From: Halomarinibacterium sp034670265
Lineage (GTDB): Bacteria > Bacteroidota > Bacteroidia > Flavobacteriales > Flavobacteriaceae
Direction of reading: 5' to 3'
DNA: 64,000 bases
Assembly (NCBI GenBank): GCA_034670265.1
Contig: JAXMNU010000004.1
Location: 310,001 to 374,000, forward strand
Made by a program: the position numbers and the translations under genes. This document shows positions 52,418 through 59,806 of the stretch, in pieces; the first letter of the stretch is position 1, and each line of letters starts with the position of its first letter. Below the pieces are notes generated by a model. It was not told the DNA's origin. It searched no databases and saw only the letters and a program-made list of their open reading frames with translations.

Positions 52418-55063
52418 ATGGCTTTGGAGTCAAAATATAGTGCAAAAAATGTTGAAGCCCAGTGGTATAGCTACTGGATGGAGCATGGGTATTTTCATAG
52501 TGAAGTTAATGAAAAACCCCCTTATACCATTGTAATTCCTCCACCCAATGTAACGGGAGTACTTCATATGGGGCATATGCTCAATAATACGATTCAGGAT
52601 GTACTTATTAGACGTGCCCGTTTAAAGGGTTTTAATGCCTGTTGGGTGCCTGGAACAGATCACGCCTCTATTGCTACCGAAGCCAAAGTAGTAGCGAAGT
52701 TAAAAAATGAAGGTATTGATAAAAATGACCTTACTCGTGACCAATTTTTGGAACATGCATGGGAATGGACCCACAAACACGGCGGAATTATCCTAGAACA
52801 ATTAAAAAAATTAGGGGCTTCCTGCGATTGGGAGCGCACCAAGTTTACAATGGATGATGACCTTTCAGAATCTGTAATCAAGGTTTTCGTGGATTTATAT
52901 AACAAAGGTCATATTTATCGTGGCTACCGTATGGTAAACTGGGATCCTCAAGCCCAAACCACCTTGAGCGATGAAGAGGTGATTTATGAAGAAAAACAAG
53001 GCAATCTTTACTATTTAAAATACAAAATTGAAGGAAGCAACGAGTTTGTAACCATTGCTACCACTCGTCCCGAAACTATTTTGGGAGATACTGCCGTTTG
53101 TATCAATCCAACGGATGAGCGCTACACTCATTTAAAAGGGAAAAAGGTCATTGTTCCTATCTGTAATCGAGTGATTCCTATCATTGAAGATGAATATGTT
53201 TCGGTGGAATTTGGTACGGGTTGTTTAAAAGTTACCCCTGCCCACGATGAAAATGACAAAATGTTGGGGGATAAACACCATCTCGAAATCATCGATATTT
53301 TTAATGATGATGCTACCTTGAATAGCTTCGGAATGCATTACGAAGGAAAAGATCGTTTTGTTACTAGGAAAGAGATTGTAAAAGAATTGGAAGGTTTGGG
53401 TGTGATATCGAAAATTGAACAGCACACCAATAAAGTTGGCACCAGCGAACGTACGGGAGCCGTCATTGAACCAAAATTAAGTGATCAATGGTTCCTTAAA
53501 ATGAAGGAATTAGCACAGCCAGCCTTGGATGCAGTTTTGGAGAAAGACGTACAATTAGTTCCAGAAAAATTTATCAATACTTACCGTCATTGGATGGAAA
53601 ATGTTCGGGATTGGAACATAAGCCGTCAATTGTGGTGGGGACACCAAATTCCAGCCTATTATTACGGCGATGGAAAAGAAGATTTTGTGGTTGCCGAAAG
53701 TATTGAAGAAGCTGTTAATTTGGCAAATGAAAAGATACGTGTCACTTCGAGCGCAGTCGAGAAGGCTCTCACTAAAGAAGATTTAACCCAAGACCCCGAT
53801 GCATTAGACACTTGGTTTTCTTCGTGGTTATGGCCTATGAGTGTGTTTAACGGAATTTTAGAACCCGATAATAAAGAAATAAACTATTACTATCCTACTA
53901 ACGATTTGGTGACAGCTCCCGAAATTCTATTCTTTTGGGTGGCACGAATGATTATTGCTGGGTACGAATATCGAGGTGAAAAGCCTTTTAATAATGTGTA
54001 CCTCACAGGGATTGTTCGCGATAAGCAACGCCGAAAAATGAGTAAATCGTTAGGAAATTCACCCGATCCAATCGAATTGATTGAAAAATACGGAGCCGAT
54101 GGGGTTCGCGTGGGGATGTTATTGAGTTCTCCTGCAGGAAACGATCTCATGTTTGATGAAGATTTATGTAAGCAGGGGAGTGCTTTTGTGAATAAAATTT
54201 GGAATGCCTACCGATTAATCGATGGGTGGGAAACTGCAGAGATTGAAGAAGCTGAAAGTTCAAAAATTGCGATCGATTGGTATCAAAATAGATTTCAGCA
54301 GGCATTAGTAGAAATTGAAGACCATTACAGCAAATACCGAATGAGTGATGCGTTAATGGCTACCTATAAACTTATTTGGGACGATTTCTGTTCGTGGTTA
54401 TTAGAAATGGTTAAACCTGAATACGGTCAGCCTATTGCGGCCAAAACCAAAGCAGCTATCATTGGCATTTTGGAAAATAATTTAAAGATTTTACACCCAT
54501 TTGTTCCGTTTATTTCGGAACATATTTGGCAACACATTGCTGAAAGAACTCCAGAAGAAGCTTTGATAATCGCTTCGTGGCCAACGCAAACAAATTTTGA
54601 TGAAAAACTGATTAAAAATTTCGATTTTGCTTCGGAAGTAATTTCAGGAATACGAAACATTCGGAAGGAGAAGAATATTTCATTTAAGGAAGAAATTTCA
54701 CTTTCGGTGATGAATGCTGAAAAAGCAGCTTCAGACTTCGATTCTGTAATTTTAAAATTGGGGAATCTTTCAGAAATACATTACATCGATACAAAGTTTG
54801 ACGGTGCGTTGACGTTCCGCGTAAAGAGTAACGAGTATTTTATTCCTATAGGAGGTGCCATTGATGTGGAAGCTGAAATAGCAAAATTATCTGAAGAGCT
54901 ACAATACACACAAGGATTTTTAAAAAGCGTACAAGGAAAACTTAAAAACGAACGCTTTGTAAGTGGAGCTCCCGAGCAGGTAGTTGCTATGGAAAAGCAA
55001 AAAGAGGCCGATGCTTTGGCTAAAATTGAAACGCTTAAAGCGAGTTTGGAGAGTTTAAGATAA
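52418..55063 (+). CDS. valS: Valine--tRNA ligase
   Basis: The 881-residue class I synthetase has the HIGH-type motif in PPNVTGVLHMGHML, an editing domain (ATTRPETILGDTAV), the KMSKS motif (RKMSKSLGNSPDP), DTWFSSWLWP, and a C-terminal coiled-coil arm (AEIAKLSEELQYTQG). Length is normal. A repeat-like palindrome at 53741-53764 lies in frame inside the coding sequence, adding VTSSAVEK-type residues in a variable loop before the DTWFSS motif. Confidence 0.97.
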   Translation: MALESKYSAKNVEAQWYSYWMEHGYFHSEVNEKPPYTIVIPPPNVTGVLHMGHMLNNTIQDVLIRRARLKGFNACWVPGTDHASIATEAKVVAKLKNEGIDKNDLTRDQFLEHAWEWTHKHGGIILEQLKKLGASCDWERTKFTMDDDLSESVIKVFVDLYNKGHIYRGYRMVNWDPQAQTTLSDEEVIYEEKQGNLYYLKYKIEGSNEFVTIATTRPETILGDTAVCINPTDERYTHLKGKKVIVPICNRVIPIIEDEYVSVEFGTGCLKVTPAHDENDKMLGDKHHLEIIDIFNDDATLNSFGMHYEGKDRFVTRKEIVKELEGLGVISKIEQHTNKVGTSERTGAVIEPKLSDQWFLKMKELAQPALDAVLEKDVQLVPEKFINTYRHWMENVRDWNISRQLWWGHQIPAYYYGDGKEDFVVAESIEEAVNLANEKIRVTSSAVEKALTKEDLTQDPDALDTWFSSWLWPMSVFNGILEPDNKEINYYYPTNDLVTAPEILFFWVARMIIAGYEYRGEKPFNNVYLTGIVRDKQRRKMSKSLGNSPDPIELIEKYGADGVRVGMLLSSPAGNDLMFDEDLCKQGSAFVNKIWNAYRLIDGWETAEIEEAESSKIAIDWYQNRFQQALVEIEDHYSKYRMSDALMATYKLIWDDFCSWLLEMVKPEYGQPIAAKTKAAIIGILENNLKILHPFVPFISEHIWQHIAERTPEEALIIASWPTQTNFDEKLIKNFDFASEVISGIRNIRKEKNISFKEEISLSVMNAEKAASDFDSVILKLGNLSEIHYIDTKFDGALTFRVKSNEYFIPIGGAIDVEAEIAKLSEELQYTQGFLKSVQGKLKNERFVSGAPEQVVAMEKQKEADALAKIETLKASLESLR
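53741..53764. repeat. Dispersed repeat-like element inside valS
   Basis: GTCACTTCGAGCGCAG followed by TCGAGAAG is the form of a short imperfect palindrome that I associate with dispersed repeats in Flavobacteriaceae genomes. Here it is in frame and encodes VTSSAVEK. Copy number cannot be checked within this window, which holds one copy. Confidence 0.55.
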
Positions 55064-55065
55064 CG

Positions 55066-55269
55066 CTACTCTTCAAACGCCAAAATATCTCCTGGCTGAC
55101 AATCTAAGGCTTTACAAATAGCTTCTAGGGTGCTAAATCGTACCGCTTTCGCCTTTCCCGTTTTTAAAATGGAAAGGTTAGAAAGGGTGACATCTACTTT
55201 TTCAGAAAGCTCATTTAATGACATTTTTCGCGTTGCCATCATGACGTCTAAATTTACAATAATAGGCAT
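55066..55269 (-). CDS. HTH transcriptional regulator, Cro/CI (YozG-like)
   Basis: A 67-residue single-domain HTH protein: MATRKMSLNELSEKVDVTLSNLSILKTGKAKAVRFSTLEAICKALDCQPGDIL spans nearly the whole length. It follows the DUF2975 gene by three bases; this two-gene pair recurs in many bacteria, the HTH protein probably working with the membrane partner. It ends two bases after valS, convergently. Confidence 0.92.
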   Translation of the reverse strand: MPIIVNLDVMMATRKMSLNELSEKVDVTLSNLSILKTGKAKAVRFSTLEAICKALDCQPGDILAFEE

Positions 55270-55272
55270 AGC

Positions 55273-55809
55273 TTAAATGGTTAATTCGTTTTCTTCTTGA
55301 AGTGCAATGCCTCTTTTAAAAATAGCGGCAATGATATAGATAATGGCAGCCATTAAAATAAAAGCCTGACTATCTACCCAAAATTCATGGAGTTTATCGA
55401 TAACATATCCGTGATGCTCCATATTTTTAGTCACCTCTCTGGCAATGTGACTTAGGATTCCTATAGAAAATGTAAAATAGGCAATACTATTAATTTTTTT
55501 GGCTGCAAAACTGCTAAAAGGCTTTGATAAATCTAAATTATATAATAAGGTAATGACAATATAAAATAGATGTGCCTTTAAAACAGAAATAACTAAAACA
55601 AAACTATATGAGCCAAAGAAAGCCCATTTACTTTCCTGGTACATAGCTGTTAAATCAAGCTTTTGGTATAAATCCCCTACATATTCGGGTTTAACCACAC
55701 TAAAAATAAAGTTGATAATTAATCCGCCTGCTTCTATACACAAGCCAACAAAAATAATCCAAGCAATAACATGCAGAGCTGTAAAAATGAAGTTGTTACT
55801 TATTGACAT
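55273..55809 (-). CDS. DUF2975 family membrane protein
   Basis: A 178-residue protein with four hydrophobic helices (about 10-34, 62-90, 108-125, 145-165). The layout and the following HTH gene fit DUF2975. Its role is unknown; the pairing suggests membrane control of the regulator. Confidence 0.85.
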   Translation of the reverse strand: MSISNNFIFTALHVIAWIIFVGLCIEAGGLIINFIFSVVKPEYVGDLYQKLDLTAMYQESKWAFFGSYSFVLVISVLKAHLFYIVITLLYNLDLSKPFSSFAAKKINSIAYFTFSIGILSHIAREVTKNMEHHGYVIDKLHEFWVDSQAFILMAAIIYIIAAIFKRGIALQEENELTI

Positions 55810-55894
55810 AATAATAATATTAAATAGTATGTCGCAAATATCAATAAAAAATTATTGATAAACAATAAATAAATATCTTTTTTCGGTAAATAGA

Positions 55895-56122
55895 TTATTT
55901 TTTCAATTTTAGATATAACTGCTCAACTTTGCTTCTTGCCCAAGGAGTTTTTCGTAGAAAGGTGAGGCAAGACTTAATAGAGGGATCTTTTTTAAAGCAA
56001 TTAATCTTTACTTTTTTAGCAAGATGCTCCCATCCATAATGTGTAACAAGCGTTTCCAAAATAACGGCTAGGGTTATCCCGTGTAAAGGATTGTTGGGTT
56101 GTGTGTTTTGGGTAGCGTCCAT
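55895..56122 (-). CDS. VF530 family DNA-binding protein
   Basis: The ATG at 56122 gives 75 residues, the usual VF530 length, beginning MDATQNTQPNNPLHGITLAVILETLV and containing YGWEHLAKKVKINCFKKDPSIKSCLTFLRKTPWARSKVE (about 30-68). An in-frame ATG at 56188 exists, but the extra 22 residues are encoded by a palindrome and half of the attC-like site, so they are not part of the original gene. VF530 proteins have a small helical fold thought to bind DNA. Confidence 0.87.
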   Translation of the reverse strand: MDATQNTQPNNPLHGITLAVILETLVTHYGWEHLAKKVKINCFKKDPSIKSCLTFLRKTPWARSKVEQLYLKLKK

Positions 56123-56147
56123 AGTTTTTTTAAGAAATAGGTAAGAA

Positions 56148-56168
56148 CCTGTCTGCCGACAGGCAGGC
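56148..56168. repeat. Palindromic repeat-like element beside the truncated attC-like site
   Basis: CCTGTC, TGCC, GACAGG with a further GCAGGC forms a GC-rich palindrome in an AT-rich region. It directly adjoins the half attC-like site at 56171 and may have replaced its missing half. Confidence 0.5.
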
Positions 56169-56170
56169 AA

Positions 56171-56196
56171 GCAATTACTTATAGCCATTGTTAGGC
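56171..56196. other. Half of an attC-like integron recombination site
   Basis: The bases GCAATTACTTATAGCCATTG followed by TTAGGC are identical, apart from the last base of the core box, to the right half of the complete site at 57050-57075. The partner half is not found within 100 bases. It forms the left boundary of the HEPN-gene block. Confidence 0.6.
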
Positions 56197-56204
56197 AACG
56201 TATT

Positions 56205-56927
56205 TTATTTTAATATTGATTTCTGTTTTGAAAATTCAGATTCTAACACATTAAATATCGGAATTGTCTTTTCAAAACATAATTCATTCACTTGTTTAAA
56301 GTCAGATTTTGTCTTTTTAACAAAATTCGTTAATGTTTGTTGTCTTATGAATTTAAATTTCTCTTGTTCTTCTGGACTTGCTTTCTTAAAATAATGTTCC
56401 ACTATTGTAGGGTTATAAAACTTTTCAAGTCTAAATAATTCCTTATTAATATAAGAATGTCTATGAATAATTGCATTTCTGTCACCAGTGAAATCGATAA
56501 GGATTTTTTTGAAATTTTTAAAATGTTCAGGAATACTCGTTTTTAAAACTTTAGAGTTGTTTAGTACTAACCTCTCTTTTACGTCTTTTTCATTTATTCC
56601 CAAGTTGAAAATAGCATTAATCATTTGTAGCATCCTATCTGAAACAGATGTTATTCTAATGATATAATTTTCGACATTATAAACTAAATGTTTTCCTCTA
56701 CCAATTTCATCTTTCTTGTTATATCTATAATTAGAAAGGAATTCTATTGAATTTTGAAGTTGGTCATATAAAGTCATTAAGTGAATTGTGAAGAAAATAC
56801 TATCATTCAAGTAATTCAATAAATCAAAATTTTTGTCATTTTTCCTATCTCTATTTTCAAATTCCATATCTTCTAATAGAATAGTCTTTAAAAACGGTTG
56901 TTCAAATAATTTATCAAAATTGGTCAT
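56205..56927 (-). CDS. HEPN-like protein in a cassette-like block
   Basis: The 240-residue, helix-rich, soluble protein carries TGDRNAIIHRHSY at about 148-159, an R-x4-H motif (R150, H155) as in HEPN-type ribonucleases, with the usual polar residue after the arginine. No second domain or partner gene is seen. HEPN proteins act in toxin-antitoxin and anti-phage systems, but the family also has non-nucleolytic members, so activity is a guess. The gene fills a block whose ends are a complementary 10-bp pair, like an integron cassette. Confidence 0.6.
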   Translation of the reverse strand: MTNFDKLFEQPFLKTILLEDMEFENRDRKNDKNFDLLNYLNDSIFFTIHLMTLYDQLQNSIEFLSNYRYNKKDEIGRGKHLVYNVENYIIRITSVSDRMLQMINAIFNLGINEKDVKERLVLNNSKVLKTSIPEHFKNFKKILIDFTGDRNAIIHRHSYINKELFRLEKFYNPTIVEHYFKKASPEEQEKFKFIRQQTLTNFVKKTKSDFKQVNELCFEKTIPIFNVLESEFSKQKSILK

Positions 56928-56944
56928 TGATTAGTTTATATGTT

Positions 56945-57075
56945 GCCTAACGGTCTCGGCTATGAGTAGTTGCGTGGGTTAGCAATTAACTTTGCAAGTA
57001 CACACCAAGCTGAAAATCCGCAAGGATTTTCAGAAGTAGGCGAGAACAAGCAATTACTTATAGCCATTGTTAGGT
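56945..57075. other. Complete attC-like integron recombination site (131 bp)
   Basis: The ends are GCCTAAC (56945) and GTTAGGT (57069), fitting the RYYYAAC / GTTRRRY core boxes. Inside, GGCTATGAGTAGTTGC pairs with GCAATTACTTATAGCC (two G-T pairs), leaving unpaired GGTCTC opposite AAT, the type of extrahelical asymmetry attC hairpins have. The centre has a perfect apical hairpin, CTGAAAATCC-GCAA-GGATTTTCAG (57010-57033). Size is within the known attC range. No integron integrase is in the window. Confidence 0.65.
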
Positions 57076-57083
57076 ACAGTTAT

Positions 57084-58010
57084 TTATTTACTTCCTTTTT
57101 TTATAAATAATACATAACCCTCTGAAAGAGCTATAATCCCTAAAATTATTAAATCAAGAATATTAACTCCTTCGCCATTTTGATAACCTGCATAAATGAA
57201 ATATGCTATAATTAGAAATATTATGATTTGTAATACAATAGCTGTTTTTATAAAAATCTTTCGAATATTTTTTTTCTTTACATCAGTGATTTCCTTATCA
57301 ATAAAGACTACCTGTAAGAATGGAATCAAAAGGATTCCAGCAAGTTTTAAAAAGAAATCGACATATTTTTTTTGAGACGGTGAAGCCTTTACCATATATT
57401 CAATTTCTATTTTTCCTTTATTAGATACATCATAATATCTGACCTCATTTATTTCTGAAATAGGTCTTAAAAAATCAGATTCAGTACTATCAATCTCAAA
57501 AGCCTTTGAATTTTCAGGTAAAAAAACGCCAGAATATACTATTGAATCATTACTTAAAAGAGCCTCATTATTTATTGAAAGCTTTTTGTGGTTATAAGTG
57601 AATGTTCGTCTAAGACCTGAAGAAACTAAAAACAAATTGGATTTAATGTCTTTTGATGTGCTCCACTTTGGTACAAATCCAACTAAAGCTTTGGGTTGAT
57701 TGTGAATAGAATAGTCTATGATTGTATTTTCATTAAAATTCGAAAAAGAGTTATATAATGAAATATTTTTATCCATATTTTCAATGGATAATGGTAAAAT
57801 TAAATGTTTCCTATTGGGCTCGTTATTTTTATTGATTAGCTGAATACCGCTAACGATTTTTTGGTCATTAGATAAATCAAAAAACAAAATATTCTTTTCA
57901 TAATCGTTAGAAAATCTTTCAGAATTAAAGGCAATAGAATTCTTCTTACTTGAGTCACAAGACGCAAATAAGAGCAGTAAAAAAAAGATTTTTATGCTTT
58001 TAAAACCCAT
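57084..58010 (-). CDS. Membrane lipoprotein in the second cassette-like block
   Basis: A 308-residue protein with lipoprotein-type signal (IFFLLLLFASC), a large extracytoplasmic domain (about 20-210) and three hydrophobic helices near the C-terminus, ending KKGSK. I recognise no family. It overlaps the upstream gene by 11 bases, so the two are translated together. Both lie within one block bounded by GTTAGGTACA and its complement, indicating that they moved as a unit. Confidence 0.7.
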   Translation of the reverse strand: MGFKSIKIFFLLLLFASCDSSKKNSIAFNSERFSNDYEKNILFFDLSNDQKIVSGIQLINKNNEPNRKHLILPLSIENMDKNISLYNSFSNFNENTIIDYSIHNQPKALVGFVPKWSTSKDIKSNLFLVSSGLRRTFTYNHKKLSINNEALLSNDSIVYSGVFLPENSKAFEIDSTESDFLRPISEINEVRYYDVSNKGKIEIEYMVKASPSQKKYVDFFLKLAGILLIPFLQVVFIDKEITDVKKKNIRKIFIKTAIVLQIIIFLIIAYFIYAGYQNGEGVNILDLIILGIIALSEGYVLFIKKGSK

Positions 58011-58449
58011 TACCAGACTGGAATAAAGATGATTCTAATAATAATTCGGAAATTTTCATAGCAAATATTGCTACTAAACCTCCCATTAGATATAGAAATG
58101 ACCTTCTTAGATAAAATGGTGATTTCTTCATTTTAGAATAGTCATCATCTCTTTTTTCATCTAGCTTGAAAAATTTCGGAATGATATAAAAAATCAAATA
58201 CTTATATAAACTATACCACGACATAAAAACAAAAGCCAAACCGTATAGAAGGATAATAATGAATACAATTGAAAGATTATTCCAATCCCTACCTCTTGGT
58301 GCCAAATTGAATAATGTTAGAGTAATAGTGGCTGTTCCTCCAAATAAAATTGACCAAATCCAAACAGAAACATATTTAGATAAAATAGTATCAAAATGGT
58401 TTTTATCTGGCTCTTTCTCGTGTCTAATTTCTTTTTTGTTAGTATCCAT
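58000..58449 (-). CDS. Small multi-helix membrane protein in the second cassette-like block
   Basis: A 149-residue protein with three to four hydrophobic helices (about 30-50, 62-85, 110-138) and a basic cytoplasmic loop (FFKLDEKRDDDYSKMKK). No family recognised. It is the first gene of a two-gene unit with the lipoprotein. The start is 28 bases inside the block boundary at 58477-58486. Confidence 0.65.
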   Translation of the reverse strand: MDTNKKEIRHEKEPDKNHFDTILSKYVSVWIWSILFGGTATITLTLFNLAPRGRDWNNLSIVFIIILLYGLAFVFMSWYSLYKYLIFYIIPKFFKLDEKRDDDYSKMKKSPFYLRRSFLYLMGGLVAIFAMKISELLLESSLFQSGNGF

Positions 58450-58476
58450 ATTTTTATTCTTGGTGTTTGCTGTAAT

Positions 58477-58486
58477 TGTACCTAAC
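58477..58486. other. Right boundary box of the second cassette-like block
   Basis: TGTACCTAAC is the exact reverse complement of GTTAGGTACA at 57069-57078, the left end of the same block. In integron cassettes the two ends of one cassette are complementary in this way. No matching second half follows to the right. Confidence 0.55.
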
Positions 58487-58501
58487 TCGTTATATCATAA
58501 G

Positions 58502-58570
58502 TTTTATCATGGTTATCCGGGTAATTTAGGGGGGATAACACAAGTTTTTTATCATGGTTATCCGGTAACC
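58502..58570. repeat. Direct repeat, two copies 45 bases apart
   Basis: TTTTATCATGGTTATCCGG occurs at 58502-58520 and 58547-58565, each followed by a GTAA. The pair lies between the cassette-like block and the next gene and could be a binding or recombination site. Confidence 0.7.
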
Positions 58571-58589
58571 TAATTCCAAAGATAACAAA

Positions 58590-58958
58590 TTACCGTCTCC
58601 CCAACACCTCTTTTAATAAGTCGCGTTCGTCCGTCATTTTTTGCAGTTGTTGTTCTAGCATGGCTATACGTTCTGTAAGCTCCTCATACGGGTTGGGTGC
58701 GTTGCTATTATACTCTGCAGGCAGTTGTGCGGCAATATCTGCAATAAAGTTATAATGGGTGGCATGGCTAATTTCCCATAAGATGGCTATTTGTAAACTT
58801 GGGCGTTTTAAAAAACCTTCTATGGTACTAGGTGTTCTTGTTGTTTTTCTAGCAATAACACTTTTGGGCCATCTGTTTTTTTTAATAAAGGTATTTAACA
58901 TATCTCCTATATGAGGCATGGTGGTTTCTCGTTTTTTATATTTTGGTCCTTTTTGCAT
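58590..58958 (-). CDS. Putative HTH DNA-binding protein with C-terminal coiled coil
   Basis: A 122-residue protein. Residues about 18-60 (GDMLNTFIKKNRWPKSVIARKTTRTPSTIEGFLKRPSLQ in the middle) look like a helix-turn-helix of the XRE type; the C-terminus (EELTERIAMLEQQLQKMTDERDLL) is a short coiled coil, probably for dimerising. A shorter start at 58919 (MPHIGDML) is possible. The 21-bp tandem array begins only seven bases upstream of the ATG, so the protein may bind its own upstream repeats; that is inference. Confidence 0.65.
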   Translation of the reverse strand: MQKGPKYKKRETTMPHIGDMLNTFIKKNRWPKSVIARKTTRTPSTIEGFLKRPSLQIAILWEISHATHYNFIADIAAQLPAEYNSNAPNPYEELTERIAMLEQQLQKMTDERDLLKEVLGRR

Positions 58959-58964
58959 TTTTTA

Positions 58965-59167
58965 AGGTTTTTAAGTAAATGTCTTAGGTTTCTATATAAT
59001 TAAGTTAGGTTTTTAGGATATTGAGTTAGGTTTTTAGATAATTTTATTCGTTATAAACCTTAAACTAGTTTAGGTTTTTAACGTTATTTATTAGGTTTTT
59101 AGATAATTCTATTCGCTTTCTACATAATACTATTAGGTTTTTGGATAATTTTATTGTCTAAAAACCT
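58965..59167. repeat. Degenerate tandem array, 21-bp period, 8-9 copies
   Basis: Units starting AGGTTT (or a close variant) lie at 58965, 58986, 59007, 59028, 59072, 59093, 59114 and 59135, with a weak unit at 59049 and a 2-base shift after it. The unit is AGGTTTTTAGATAA followed by TTTTATT. The array ends with an inverted copy (AAAAACCTA). One forward frame reads R-F-L-D-N-F/S/T-I for consecutive units at 59072-59155, and the diverged unit at 59114 (CGCTTTCTACATAATACT) keeps R-F-L-x-N through synonymous codons. No gene fills this region. Confidence 0.82.
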
Positions 59168-59190
59168 AAAAACGCAGTTTTTAGTAACTA

Positions 59191-59221
59191 CAAAAAAAAC
59201 GGACAACGGTGTGTCCGTAAA
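59191..59221 (-). terminator. Intrinsic terminator after the unknown gene at 59238
   Basis: On the minus strand ACGGACA, loop CACCGT, TGTCCGT is followed by eight T. It lies 17 bases after the stop of the gene ending at 59238. Confidence 0.75.
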
Positions 59222-59237
59222 AAAAATGTGCTTTTTT

Positions 59238-59723
59238 TTAGCCAACAGGATCTTCGGCTTCTCCTTTATCCTGGTTTTCGAAACGGGTTTTAAGCCTTTC
59301 GTAGCTTTCTTTAGCCCCCGGGATGCCTGCTTGGTTGGCGGCATCGTAGATTTTATAGACGCTTAACGCCATACTATAGGCTTCATGGCCTGCAATGCGT
59401 TTAAGGTCTGCTACTTTACGTAAGGCATTGGAAAGCCTGCTATCTACTTGGTCTAGTTGCTCGAACAACTGCAAGTCGTTACTTAACAAGGTACTACTCA
59501 AGTAGGGCGGTAGTATGGCGCCGCCACTGCCTTGCATTTCGGTAAGGACGTCCTCGGTAAATACCTTGTTGTTTACGTTAATAGCGCGGTAACTGGCGCG
59601 TTGGTCGTCGTCCAGAGAGCCCTCTGGTAATAAACTTTCAAGTGTACTAATGGCACTTAACAAGTCTGTAAAGGTGGTGGTGTCTAGTACTTGGTCCAGA
59701 CGATTTTCGGTAAGATTACTCAT
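59238..59723 (-). CDS. Protein of unknown function, helix-rich
   Basis: A 161-residue soluble acidic protein without signal peptide or cysteine. It has a Gly/Pro break in the middle (QGSGGAILPPYLSSTLL) between two helical halves. I recognise no family. Its DNA appears less AT-rich than its neighbours. It has its own terminator and reads away from the CHAT gene, sharing the 193-base intergenic region with its twin palindromes. Confidence 0.65.
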   Translation of the reverse strand: MSNLTENRLDQVLDTTTFTDLLSAISTLESLLPEGSLDDDQRASYRAINVNNKVFTEDVLTEMQGSGGAILPPYLSSTLLSNDLQLFEQLDQVDSRLSNALRKVADLKRIAGHEAYSMALSVYKIYDAANQAGIPGAKESYERLKTRFENQDKGEAEDPVG

Positions 59724-59785
59724 AATTTTAAAAATTTAATGATTAGTAAATCACTAAATAAAAAAATCGATTTTTTTGAGTCAAG

Positions 59786-59804
59786 AGGTAAATACCCCTT
59801 TTTT
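59786..59804. promoter_or_regulatory. GGTAAATACC motif upstream of the CHAT gene
   Basis: AGGTAAATACCCC followed by TTTTTT. It matches the motif at 20957 (in reverse) and 20981 upstream of the lipoprotein/kinase/regulator operon. The LuxR-type regulator at 23012 is a possible binder. Confidence 0.35.
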
Positions 59805-59806
59805 AT

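Noticed and set aside
56122..56188. Longer start for the VF530 protein
   Set aside because: The extra residues come from a palindrome and half an attC-like site; family length fits the ATG at 56122.
57010..57033. Terminator hairpin
   Set aside because: The 10-bp stem has no T run on either side and sits in the centre of the attC-like site, where an apical hairpin is expected.
58959..59237. Phage or transposon attachment region
   Set aside because: Apart from the 21-bp array and a terminator there are no integrase, transposase or terminal inverted repeats nearby.
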